Shown here in pieces: positions 29,431 to 37,650 of a stretch of 64,000 nt of DNA. The notes beneath the pieces are model-generated. The model was given only the letters and a program-made list of their open reading frames with translations. It was not told where the DNA came from and made no database searches. The first letter of the stretch is position 1. Each line of letters opens with the position of its first letter. Source of the DNA: Streptomyces sp. CG 926 (GTDB taxonomy: Bacteria; Actinomycetota; Actinomycetes; Streptomycetales; Streptomycetaceae); the NCBI RefSeq assembly GCF_003148825.1, contig NZ_QGGZ01000013.1, positions 1 to 64,000 on the forward strand, given 5' to 3'. The translations under genes were made by a program, and so were the position numbers.

Positions 29431-29636
29431 GACCGCTACTCCCTGTGTGCGCCTACGGCCCCACCCTAGGGGGTGTTCTGCCGATCGGGCCGGGTTCGCG
29501 GGGTCCGGCATCGCGCCCCGATCCGGGCTGGTCGACAAGGCTCCCGGGAGATCGCCCGGACGGTCCGGCCACGGACGCGGGAGAGCGGGGCCGTCCCGGA
29601 CGGTGGCCGCGGGTGCGGACGCGACCACCGCCGGCG

Positions 29637-30101
29637 CTATTGCCAGCCGTAGCGCTCGCGAAGCCGGTCCACGACCCGGTCGAAGCGGCCGCGGTCGAGC
29701 GCGCAGGCCTCGCGGCGCATCCCCGACTCGTGCACCCGCAGCACCCGGTCCACGTCCACCCAGGACTCGCGTCCGGCGCTGTCCCACGGACCCGTCCCGA
29801 TCGGCACCCACTCCCGGTCGTGGTCGTGCCGCTTGCTCGACAGCTGGACGGCGAGCAGGGTCCGTCCGCCCGCCTCCCGGGCCACGACCAGCACGGGGCG
29901 GTCCTTGCCGCGCCCGTCGTTCTCCTCGAAGGGGACCCAGGTCCAGACGATCTCGCCGGGGTCGGGATCGCCGTCGGGGTCCGGGGCGTACTCGGTCCGC
30001 ACGGGGCCGATGGCGTGCGGATCGGCTTCCGTGGTCGCGGTGTCGCCATCGCGCCCGGGCTGCTCGACGTGGCCGTTGCTGTGGTGGGAAAGTGCCGTCA
30101 T
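29637..30101 (-). CDS. PemK/MazF-like protein
   Basis: The 154-residue protein has a variable acidic N-terminus (1-45) and then the PemK/MazF barrel pattern: GEIVWTWVPFEEN, KDRPVLVVAREAGGRTLLAV and a C-terminal ESWVDVDRVLRVH. MazF enzymes are mRNA interferases. No small antitoxin gene precedes or follows it, and the N-terminal extension is unusual, so toxin activity is doubtful; such stand-alone actinobacterial members may have other roles. The start at 30101 was chosen over an upstream ATG because the longer version adds low-complexity residues. Confidence 0.65.
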   Translation of the reverse strand: MTALSHHSNGHVEQPGRDGDTATTEADPHAIGPVRTEYAPDPDGDPDPGEIVWTWVPFEENDGRGKDRPVLVVAREAGGRTLLAVQLSSKRHDHDREWVPIGTGPWDSAGRESWVDVDRVLRVHESGMRREACALDRGRFDRVVDRLRERYGWQ

Positions 30102-30167
30102 CCGGGTGAGGCTACTGGTTGCCGTGGCCCCGGTGCAGGAGGCGGGCATGCGCGCCCGCGCCACGGT

Positions 30168-30830
30168 TCAGTCGGTGACCAGGGCCATGACGAACCCGTC
30201 GTAGCCCTTGCTGCCGACGGTCTGCAGGGCGGTAGCGGTCAACCGCGGGTGTTCGGCGATGAGTTCGGTGAAGCGGCGCACGCCTTGGGCGCGCGGGTCG
30301 GAACTGTCCCCGTCGACGACGGCGCCGTCGCGGACGACGTTGTCGCCGATGATGACGCTCCCGGGCCGGGTCAGCTTGAGGGCCCACTCCAGGTACTCGG
30401 GGTTGGACGGCTTGTCGGCGTCGATGAACACCAGGTCGAAGGGGGCCTCGCCGGTGAGCCCGGGCAGCAGGTCGACCGCGGGGCCGCGCCGGATCTCGAC
30501 GACGTGGTCCAGCCCGGCCCGGGTGATGTTGGCGGCCGCGACATCGGCGCACCGCTCGTCGACCTCCAGCGTGACGAGCCGCCCGTCGGCCGGGAGGGCG
30601 CGAGCCAGCCAGATGGTGCTGTAGCCGCCCAGTGTGCCGATCTCCAGGATGCGGCGGGCGCCGCGCACACGGGCGAGGAGGTTCAGCAGCTTGCCCTGGT
30701 TCGGAGCCACCTGGTGGGCGGGCAGGCCGGCGGCCTCCGAGTCGGTGGCCGCGGCGACCAGGGCCTCGTCCTGACCGACCAGCAATCCGTCGAAATAGTC
30801 GTCAACAGCCGTCCATGTCTGCTGAGTCAT
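30168..30830 (-). CDS. O-methyltransferase (catechol/caffeoyl-CoA type)
   Basis: The 220-residue protein is a complete class I O-methyltransferase: ILEIGTLGGYSTIWLARAL (SAM motif I), VTLEVDERC, FDLVFIDADK with metal-binding aspartates, and IIGDNVVRDG. Members methylate catechol-like hydroxyls using Mg2+. The gene is preceded by a 23-bp near-perfect inverted repeat, which suggests specific control. Substrate unknown. Confidence 0.88.
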   Translation of the reverse strand: MTQQTWTAVDDYFDGLLVGQDEALVAAATDSEAAGLPAHQVAPNQGKLLNLLARVRGARRILEIGTLGGYSTIWLARALPADGRLVTLEVDERCADVAAANITRAGLDHVVEIRRGPAVDLLPGLTGEAPFDLVFIDADKPSNPEYLEWALKLTRPGSVIIGDNVVRDGAVVDGDSSDPRAQGVRRFTELIAEHPRLTATALQTVGSKGYDGFVMALVTD

Positions 30831-30864
30831 GGGTGGTGTCGCCCCTTCCGGTGATGTGACGCTT

Positions 30865-30887
30865 GTTAGTTCCCTGTGGGAACTTAC
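30865..30887. promoter_or_regulatory. 23-bp inverted repeat upstream of the O-methyltransferase
   Basis: GTTAGTTCCC-tgt-GGGAACTTAC is a dyad with 10-bp arms and one mismatch (inner 7 bp perfect). It lies 35 bp upstream of the O-methyltransferase start and 22 bp after the amidase stop. The AT-rich arms and position fit a repressor operator better than a terminator. Confidence 0.55.
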
Positions 30888-30908
30888 AGGAAGGGGGTGT
30901 GGGCCCCG

Positions 30909-32321
30909 TCACCGACCCTGGCCCGGCCGTACCGCCGACCAGCCCTCCGCGGCCTCCACCTGCGCGGCCAGGCCGAGCAGCAGCGGCTCCGAGTCGGCCG
31001 GGCCCAGCAGTTGGGCACCCATCGGCAGTCCGTCGGCCGTGAGGCCCGCCGGGATGTTCACCCCGGGCCAGCCCAGCACGTTCCACGTCCAGGCGTACGG
31101 GCAGGCCGCGATCATCGCCCGGTCCGTGGCCATGGCCCCCAGCCCGGACAGGGCGCCGATCCGCAGCGGCGGGGTGGCCGTCGTCGGGGTCAGCACCACG
31201 TCGAAGCGGTCGAACACCTCACCGACCCGCCGCCGCAGGACCGTTTCCGCCCGGCGGGAGACCCGTAGCGCGACCCCGCCCAGGATCCGGCCCGTCCGTA
31301 CGGCCTCGTGCGTGCGCGGGTCCAGCAGCGCGGGATCGGGCACCCGTGCCACCCAGTCCCGTACGCCACTGGTCGCGCGGGGTACGAAGGTCAGGCCGAT
31401 CGGGCCGTAGCGCGGGTCCTCCGGAACCACCTCGTGACCCAGCGACTCCAGCCGCGCGACCAGCCGCTCCACCGCGGAACGGACCTCGGGGTCCAGGGAT
31501 TTGGGCGTCGCCGTGAAGGCCATCGCGAAGGAGAGGGCGATCCGCAGCCGACGGGGCGTGCGGCGGACCGCCTCGACGGCGGAGATCCGCGCCGGACGGT
31601 GCAGGTCCTCGGGGTGCGAGCCGCTCGCCGCGTCCAGCAGGAGCGCCGCGTCGGCGACGGTGCGGGCCAGCACGCCGTTGACCGTGAGCCCGTGGAAGGA
31701 CTCCGGCTCGGGCCAGGTGGATATCCGCCCGCGCTGAGGCTTCACGCCCACCAGATGGGTCCAGGCCGCGGGGATCCGGACCGAGCCGGCTCCGTCCGAG
31801 CCCAGGGCCGCCGGGACCAGACCCGCCGCCACGGCAGCCGCCGAGCCGCCCGAGGAGCCGCCGGGAGTGTAGGCCCGGTTCCACGGGTTACGGGTCTCGC
31901 CGAAGGCCCCGCCCTCGGTAAAGGGCCACTGCCCCAACTCCGGTGTCTGGGTCTTGCCGACGATCACGGCGCCGGCCGCGCGCAGCCTGCGTACCGCCTC
32001 GCTGTCGGCGGTCTTCGGGGCGAAGGCCCCCGCGCAGCCGAAGGCGGTCGGCTCACCGGTCACGTCCATGTCGTCCTTGACCGCCAGCGGAACGCCCAGG
32101 AGCGGCAGCCGCTCGCCCGCGGCCAGCCGCCGGTCCGCCGCGTCCGCCTCGGCGAGCGCGGCCTCGGCGCGGACGGTCCGGAAGGCGTTGAACTCCGGCT
32201 GGGCCGCGGCGATCCGGCGCAGCGCCTCCTCGGTCAACCGCCGCGCCGACACGGTCCCTTCGGCGAGTGCGCCGACCATGTCGACCAGGCCGGAGGCCGT
32301 CGGAACAGCTGACTCGGACAT
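30909..32321 (-). CDS. amidase (amidase-signature family)
   Basis: The 470-residue protein has the amidase signature Ser-Ser-Lys triad elements: the lysine in GVPLAVKDDMDVTG, the glycine/serine loop PGGSSGGSAAAVAAGLVPAA and the nucleophile region GSDGAGSVRIPAAW. Family members hydrolyse amides and aryl amides or act in GatA; this is not GatA because no gatB or gatC is nearby. Start at 32321 (MSESAVPTAS) gives the normal length. Substrate unknown. Confidence 0.88.
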   Translation of the reverse strand: MSESAVPTASGLVDMVGALAEGTVSARRLTEEALRRIAAAQPEFNAFRTVRAEAALAEADAADRRLAAGERLPLLGVPLAVKDDMDVTGEPTAFGCAGAFAPKTADSEAVRRLRAAGAVIVGKTQTPELGQWPFTEGGAFGETRNPWNRAYTPGGSSGGSAAAVAAGLVPAALGSDGAGSVRIPAAWTHLVGVKPQRGRISTWPEPESFHGLTVNGVLARTVADAALLLDAASGSHPEDLHRPARISAVEAVRRTPRRLRIALSFAMAFTATPKSLDPEVRSAVERLVARLESLGHEVVPEDPRYGPIGLTFVPRATSGVRDWVARVPDPALLDPRTHEAVRTGRILGGVALRVSRRAETVLRRRVGEVFDRFDVVLTPTTATPPLRIGALSGLGAMATDRAMIAACPYAWTWNVLGWPGVNIPAGLTADGLPMGAQLLGPADSEPLLLGLAAQVEAAEGWSAVRPGQGR

Positions 32322-32383
32322 CGCGTACCACTCCCCATTACCCGTCGGTAGGGGAGACCGTAACGGGGAGTGGCCGGGTAGTT

Positions 32384-33079
32384 CTAGAGCCAGCCCTCCA
32401 GGGAGGCCATGAACCCGTCGAAGTCGTCCCGGTGGATGGTGTGTCCCGCCCCGGCGACCGAACGCACCTCGAAACCACGGCTCTTGAGCAGCTGCGCCCG
32501 CTCCCGCGTGATCAGGGTGCTCGGGTCGGCGAGCTGGACGAGGGAGGGGACCATCGGCGCGGGCGGCATCAGGTCGGCGCCGACCAGCGGCGCGAGGCTC
32601 AGCGCGGTCCGCTCGTCCCACAGCGCCAGCGTCTCCAGTTCGATGTCGACGTCCACCTCCTCCCAGCGCGGGCTCATCGCCTGGATCTGCTCCTTGGTCG
32701 CCGTCTTGAACTGTGCGAGCAGTTCCGGGCCGAAGCCGTCGGCCGGGGCGGACAGGTGGAACGCCGGGTCGGAGAAGACGGCCCGGGCGGGCCGCAGCCG
32801 GTCCACCGCGAGCGACAGCGTCAGGCCGCCGAGGGAATGGCCGATGGCGAGCTCGGCGCCCGTCGGGAGGGTCTCGACCACGTCATCAGCGAACAGCTCG
32901 GGGCTGTACGCGCCGCGGCCGCTGGCGCCGTGGCCCCGTAGGTCCACGGCGATGACGCGGTAGCCGTGGTCGGCGAGGGCGGGGCCGACCCGGCGCCAGG
33001 TCCGGTGGTCGGCCATGATGCCGTGGATCAGGAGGGCGACGCGGTCGCCCTCGCCCCAGGTCTGGGTGTGCAGGTGCAC
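32384..33079 (-). CDS. alpha/beta hydrolase
   Basis: The 231-residue protein has the hydrolase fold landmarks ALLIHGIMADHRTW (oxyanion hole), VIAVDLRGHGAS, the nucleophile elbow IGHSLGG and the catalytic histidine in GAGHTIHRDD. The GTG at 33079 has GAGAAAGG seven bases upstream, which fixes the start despite a much longer open frame that is antisense-type sequence across the MFS gene. It may be co-transcribed with the MFS gene 98 bp upstream. Substrate unknown. Confidence 0.85.
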   Translation of the reverse strand: MHLHTQTWGEGDRVALLIHGIMADHRTWRRVGPALADHGYRVIAVDLRGHGASGRGAYSPELFADDVVETLPTGAELAIGHSLGGLTLSLAVDRLRPARAVFSDPAFHLSAPADGFGPELLAQFKTATKEQIQAMSPRWEEVDVDIELETLALWDERTALSLAPLVGADLMPPAPMVPSLVQLADPSTLITRERAQLLKSRGFEVRSVAGAGHTIHRDDFDGFMASLEGWL

Positions 33080-33177
33080 GATGTGCCTTTCTCGGCGGTG
33101 GATCTCGGTCGAGGAGTGGAAGGTGCGGACCGCCGGCGCGTCGGTGCATCGACGCGGGGCGGTGGCGCGGTGGCGCG

Positions 33178-34458
33178 TCAGCGCACGCTGCGGATCGGCT
33201 TCACGGCCAGGGCCCCCGCCACGGCCAGCACGGCCGCGACGACGAACAGCGCGGTGTACCCGCCGCTGACCGAGACGATCACCGAGGCGACGAACGGCGC
33301 GATGATCTGCGGGCCGGCGTTGGCGATGTTGAGCACACCCATGTCGCGGGCGGCGTCCTCGGCCTTGGGCAGCACCATGGTCACCAGGGCGGTGTCCACC
33401 GCCATGTAGCACCCGAACGCCAGCCCGTTGACCGCGGCGAAGCACAACATCGCGGTCCAGCTCGTCGACACGGCCGGGATGACGAGCGCGACGGCCGACA
33501 GCAGCGCGGAGGCACCGACGAAGAGCTTGCGCCGGTCGAACCGGTCCGACAGGTACCCGCCGAGGACCGTGGAGACGACCATCGCCACGCTGGTCAGCGG
33601 CATCAGCACCGCCACCGCGGCCTCCGGCTCCATGCCGTCGGGCAGCACGGTGTGGTCCTGCAGGATGTAGAGCTGGTAGCCGCTCACCGCGAAGTAGCCG
33701 AGGACGAGCAGCGCCCGCCCGATGAAGGCCCACCGGAAGTCGTGGTCGCGCAGCGCGCCGGTGAAGGCGGCGAGCTGCTCCTTGACGGGCATCGGGGCGC
33801 GGGCCGGGAGCCGCTGTTCGCGGCTGCAGGCGGTGAAGAGCACGGCGGCGCCCGCCACGAGCGCGCCGAAGACGAGGTAACCGGTGCGGAAGTCGTCGGA
33901 GAAGGCCGCGCCGATGAGCGCGCCGAGGGTGGAGCCGAAGGGCAGGCCGAGCCCGACGGCCGCGGAGGCCTTGCCACGGGCGTCCAGGGGCACCCGGTCG
34001 GGGACCACGGAGGTGATGGCCGCCTGGTAGACGTTCATGACGGCCTGCCCGAGGCACCAGGCGATCGTGATCAGCAGGATCGTGTCGGCGAGGCCCAGCA
34101 GGAACATCGCCGGTACGGCGGCGAGTCCACCGCCGAGGATCCAGGGGTTGCGCCGTCCGCTGCGGTCGGACAGGGCGCCGGCGACGGGGTTGAAGACCGT
34201 GGCGAAGATCGCCGAGACCCCCGCGATCAGGCCGAAGTTCGCCACCTTGTGCGCCGGATCGATGTCCTCGACCTGAAGCGCGAGCAGGACGCCGGCCACG
34301 CCGATGTAGAGGGCGTACATGGCGCTGTTGCCGACGAGCAGCAGGGTCAGCAGACCGCGGCGGGCGGGGCCGGGTCCGGCGCCGGAAGCGGCGGCGGACC
34401 CCGGGGGCGTGTCGGTGGTGGCTGCGGCCGAGCCGGTGCCGGGGGAGGAAAGGGCCAC
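33178..34458 (-). CDS. MFS transporter
   Basis: The 426-residue protein has 12 predicted membrane helices, the MFS loop motif GALSDRSGRRNPW between helices 2 and 3, and its repeat GGYLSDRFDRRKL in the second half. The SDRxGRR type and its pairing with a divergent LacI regulator suggest a carbohydrate or glycoside substrate. The GTG start has AGGAGG six bases upstream. It is divergent from the LacI gene with a perfect inverted repeat in the gap, so it is probably the main regulated target. Confidence 0.85.
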   Translation of the reverse strand: MALSSPGTGSAAATTDTPPGSAAASGAGPGPARRGLLTLLLVGNSAMYALYIGVAGVLLALQVEDIDPAHKVANFGLIAGVSAIFATVFNPVAGALSDRSGRRNPWILGGGLAAVPAMFLLGLADTILLITIAWCLGQAVMNVYQAAITSVVPDRVPLDARGKASAAVGLGLPFGSTLGALIGAAFSDDFRTGYLVFGALVAGAAVLFTACSREQRLPARAPMPVKEQLAAFTGALRDHDFRWAFIGRALLVLGYFAVSGYQLYILQDHTVLPDGMEPEAAVAVLMPLTSVAMVVSTVLGGYLSDRFDRRKLFVGASALLSAVALVIPAVSTSWTAMLCFAAVNGLAFGCYMAVDTALVTMVLPKAEDAARDMGVLNIANAGPQIIAPFVASVIVSVSGGYTALFVVAAVLAVAGALAVKPIRSVR

Positions 34459-34502
34459 GGTGCCCTCCTGGGCAGATGGGGGCGGATGAGGGGAGGGGGA
34501 GA

Positions 34503-34542
34503 TGCGATGAGGTGCGGTGGGGTGCGATGAGCTGCGGTGGGG
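34503..34542. repeat. 20-bp tandem direct repeat, two copies
   Basis: TGCGATGAGGTGCGGTGGGG is followed directly by a copy with one change (ctg for gtg). It lies about 45 bp upstream of the MFS gene start, in its leader, and is G-rich on the plus strand. Confidence 0.8.
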
Positions 34543-34666
34543 TGCTCAGGGGTACGCAGGGGTGCGCGCCGCCCTGTCGCGACGGCGGGGGTGCGACGGA
34601 GCGCGGCAGGGCGGCGGCACGGCGGGGCACGGCGTCGACACATCGGACGTTGTGGGATGTGACGCC

Positions 34667-34699
34667 GTGGTTACACGTGTCAATGACTCGTGTAACCAC
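34667..34699. promoter_or_regulatory. perfect 11-bp inverted repeat, candidate LacI-family operator
   Basis: GTGGTTACACG, an 11-bp spacer and CGTGTAACCAC form an exact dyad 68 bp upstream of the LacI gene. The left arm also forms the small palindrome ACACGTGT at 34673-34680. Location between a LacI regulator and a divergent transporter makes it the likely operator for both. Confidence 0.6.
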
Positions 34700-34767
34700 T
34701 GTGTAGCATCCGTTTCCGGCCATCCGCTAGCCCTCGGGCGCAATCGGTCTGGAAAGATGCCACGGCA

Positions 34768-35817
34768 ATGTCTCAGTCATCGAAAACGCCGAAGCCTCCC
34801 GCCCCGGCCTCGGGATCGGCCACCACGCCGCCGCCCCCCGTTCCGACGAGCGCCGACGTGGCCCGCCTCGCGGGCGTCTCGCGCGCGACGGTCTCGTACG
34901 TGCTGAACAACGCGGAAGCCGTACGCATCAGCGAGCCGACCCGCCGCAAGGTCCGCGAGGCGGCCGAGGAGCTCGGGTACGTCCCGCACGCCGCCGCCCG
35001 CAGTCTGCGCGCCGGACACACCAGGATCGTGCTGCTGCCCACCTCCCACGTGCCGGTCGGGCCGCTCTACAGCACCTTCCTGAACGAGCTCCAGTGGGCG
35101 CTGCGCCGCCTCGACTACACGGTGGTGCAGTACGGGAGCCTCGGACTCAGCGGCGACGAGGCCGTGCGGGCCTGGGCGGAGCTGCGTCCGGTGGCCGTGA
35201 TCTCCCTCGGCGAGATCACCCTCTCCGCGCGCAACGTCGCCACCCTCAAGCGGGCCGGAGCCCGCGCGGTGATCACGATGGGGCCCGTCGGCGTGCCCGG
35301 GGCGCACGCGCTCGTCATGGACCAACAGGAGGTCGGCGTCCGGGCCGCCGCCCATCTCGTGGAGCGCGGGCGCACGCGGATCGGGGTGGTCGTCCCGGAG
35401 GAGGAGGGCCTGGAGCTGTTCTCCGTGCCCCGGCTCACGGGCGCGCGCTCGGTGCCGGGCGCCGAGGTCGCTGCCCTCCCGATGGCCTACTCCGAGGAGT
35501 CGGCCGCAGCGCTGGCGGCCCGCTGGCGCGGGCTCGGGCTGGACGCGGCGTTCGCGTACAACGACGAGTACGCGATGCTGCTGATGCGGGCCCTCCAGGA
35601 CGAGGGGCTCCGCGTCCCCGAGGACGTCGCCGTCATCGGCGCCGACGACCTGCTCATCGGGCGGCTGCTGCGGCCCCGGCTGAGCACCGTTCGGTTGGAG
35701 ATGCCGACCGGTGCCCACCTGGCCTCGCTGGTGGACCACGCGGTGCGCGAACCGTCGGAGGTCACGGAGCGGCACGACCTGATGGCGGCGGCCGCCATCC
35801 ACCGGGAGTCGACCTGA
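34768..35817 (+). CDS. LacI family transcriptional regulator
   Basis: The 349-residue protein has a Pro/Ser-rich leader (1-25), then the LacI DNA-binding domain (TSADVARLAGVSRATVSYVL, hinge region AARSLRAGHT) and a periplasmic-binding-like effector domain ending PEDVAVIGADDLLIGRLLRP. It is complete. Divergent from the MFS gene, with a perfect inverted repeat in between, it is probably a sugar-responsive repressor of the MFS-hydrolase genes and of itself. Confidence 0.88.
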   Translation: MSQSSKTPKPPAPASGSATTPPPPVPTSADVARLAGVSRATVSYVLNNAEAVRISEPTRRKVREAAEELGYVPHAAARSLRAGHTRIVLLPTSHVPVGPLYSTFLNELQWALRRLDYTVVQYGSLGLSGDEAVRAWAELRPVAVISLGEITLSARNVATLKRAGARAVITMGPVGVPGAHALVMDQQEVGVRAAAHLVERGRTRIGVVVPEEEGLELFSVPRLTGARSVPGAEVAALPMAYSEESAAALAARWRGLGLDAAFAYNDEYAMLLMRALQDEGLRVPEDVAVIGADDLLIGRLLRPRLSTVRLEMPTGAHLASLVDHAVREPSEVTERHDLMAAAAIHREST

Positions 35818-36250
35818 CGGTGCCCCGACGGCCCTCCGCAAGGACCGGACGGCCCGTCCGGTCCGCACGGTCAGGACGGTCAGGCGCACACGGGGTCCGG
35901 ACGGCCAGGTGCACGTAGGGCCCGGGCGACCATGGGCACGCGGGGCGCGGGCGACCATGGGCACGCGGGGTGCGGGCGACCATGGGCACGCGGGGCCGGG
36001 CGCCTGCCGCCCCAGGGGGTGTCCGGTCGACCGGGCCGGGCCCGGGTCGCCTGCACCCGCGCGCTCGCCGCGTTCCCGCCGGTCGCCGGCGTTCCCGGAC
36101 GCCCCCTCGGTCCGGGGAGCCGTTGACAGGCGGTGACGTGCGGACGGAGACTGCGGGCGCGCCCCACCGGGCGTGCCCGGCGGCGTGCCCCGGTGTCCAC
36201 ACCGGCACCGACGCGCCACCGCCCGTACGGATCCGCCCAGGAGAGACCCC
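35818..36250. other. 433-bp non-coding gap with tandem repeats
   Basis: No gene is supported. The left half holds a 25-bp tandem repeat; flanking sequence contains weaker copies of the same words (gggtccggacggcc, gggcccggg). The right half should hold the promoter of the thiolase gene. AGGAGA at 36239-36244 is its ribosome binding site. Confidence 0.5.
35924..35995. repeat. 25-bp tandem repeat, about three copies
   Basis: A 22-bp core beginning GGGCGACCATGGGCACGCGG occurs three times, separated by 3-bp linkers (cgc, tgc). The three cores are identical, which suggests recent expansion. Confidence 0.9.
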
Positions 36251-37450
36251 ATGAGCATCCGCACCGTCCGCGACGTCTACGTCGTCGACGCCGTCCGCAC
36301 CCCGATCGGCAAGTTCGGCGGCGCCCTCGCCGGAGTCCGGCCGGACGACCTGGCCGCGCACGTCGTGCGCGCGCTGGTGGAGCGGACGCCGGACCTCGAC
36401 CCGGCCCGCATCGACGACGTCGTCTTCGGCGACGCCAACGGCGCGGGCGAGGACAACCGGGACGTGGCCCGTATGGCGGTGCTGCTGGCCGGGCTGCCGG
36501 TGAGCGTCCCCGGCGTCACGGTCAACCGGCTGTGCGGCTCCGGCCTCGAAGCCGTGATCCAGGCCGCCCGCGCCATCGCGCTCGGTGACGCCTCCGTGGC
36601 CATCGCCGGCGGCGTCGAGTCGATGAGCCGCGCCCCCTGGGTCGTGCAGAAGCCGGAACGGGCCTTCCCGGCCGGGCACCAGCAGATGTGGTCCACGACC
36701 CTGGGCTGGCGGATGACCAACCCGCGCATGCCCGAGGAGTGGACGGGCTCGCTCGGCGAGGGCGCCGAACTCGTGGCGGACAAGCACGGCATCACCCGCG
36801 AGGCGCAGGACGCCTTCGCGTTGGAGAGCCACCGCAAGGCGGCGGCCGCCTGGTCCGCCGGGCTCTACGACAACGAGGTCGTCCCGTACACCGGCGCGGA
36901 CCTGGTACGGGACGAGTGCATCCGGGAGGGTTCCACGCCGGAGGCGCTGGCCCGACTGAAGCCGGCCTTCCGGACGGACGGCACGGGCACGGTCACGGCC
37001 GGCAACGCCTCACCGCTCAACGACGGCGCCGCCGCGCTGCTGTTGACCGACGAGGCGGGGCTGGCGGCCACCGGCCGGGAGCCGCTCGCCCGGATCAGCG
37101 CGTCCGCCGTCACCGGGATCGAGCCCCAACTCTTCGGTCTGGGACCGGTGGACGCCGTCCGGCGGGCGCTCGCCAAATCCGGTCGCGGGCTCGCCGATCT
37201 GACCACCTTCGAGCTGAACGAGGCCTTCGCCGCACAGGCGTTGGGCTGTCTGGCGGCCTGGCCGGAGCTCGACCCGGCCGTGGTCAACCCGCGGGGCGGC
37301 GCCATCGCGATCGGCCATCCGCTCGGTGCCTCGGGCGCCCGGCTGGCCGGCTCCGTCGCGCACCAGCTGGCGGCGGCGGGCTCCGGCACCGGCATGGCGG
37401 CCCTGTGCATCGGGGTCGGCCAGGGCATCGCCCTCGTCCTGGAGCGCTGA
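36251..37450 (+). CDS. acetyl-CoA C-acyltransferase (thiolase)
   Basis: The 399-residue protein is a full thiolase: nucleophile cysteine in NRLCGSGLEAV, the GGVESMSRAPWV region, NEAFAAQALG, the active-site GHPLGASGAR and the second cysteine in ALCIGVGQG. The overall pattern is close to beta-ketoadipyl-CoA thiolase (PcaF) and degradative thiolases. No pcaIJ genes accompany it. Start ATG at 36251 has AGGAGA upstream. An aldehyde dehydrogenase follows on the same strand, so a role in catabolism of aromatic or fatty compounds is possible. Confidence 0.9.
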   Translation: MSIRTVRDVYVVDAVRTPIGKFGGALAGVRPDDLAAHVVRALVERTPDLDPARIDDVVFGDANGAGEDNRDVARMAVLLAGLPVSVPGVTVNRLCGSGLEAVIQAARAIALGDASVAIAGGVESMSRAPWVVQKPERAFPAGHQQMWSTTLGWRMTNPRMPEEWTGSLGEGAELVADKHGITREAQDAFALESHRKAAAAWSAGLYDNEVVPYTGADLVRDECIREGSTPEALARLKPAFRTDGTGTVTAGNASPLNDGAAALLLTDEAGLAATGREPLARISASAVTGIEPQLFGLGPVDAVRRALAKSGRGLADLTTFELNEAFAAQALGCLAAWPELDPAVVNPRGGAIAIGHPLGASGARLAGSVAHQLAAAGSGTGMAALCIGVGQGIALVLER

Positions 37451-37650
37451 CCCGAGCCCTCGGGGGCGCCGCTCGGGGTGTCCCCGTACGGCCCCCCGGG
37501 GGGTTTCGTGACGTCCGGGCGTCGATCGTTTCCGGTCACCGCTCGGCGTCAACTGCCCAATAACTGAACAGATGTTGAGCCTCCTGTCTGGCACGATGGC
37601 GCGTGCTGCCGCCCCCCGCCCCGCCCATCCGCACCCGGAGGCCCCGCGCC

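Larger units (their letters stand above)
34459..34767. other. 309-bp divergent promoter region
   Basis: The gap between the MFS and LacI genes. The left part holds a 20-bp G-rich direct repeat. The right part is AT-richer and holds the long inverted repeat listed separately; GGAAAG at 34751-34756 is the likely ribosome binding site of the LacI gene. Confidence 0.5.
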
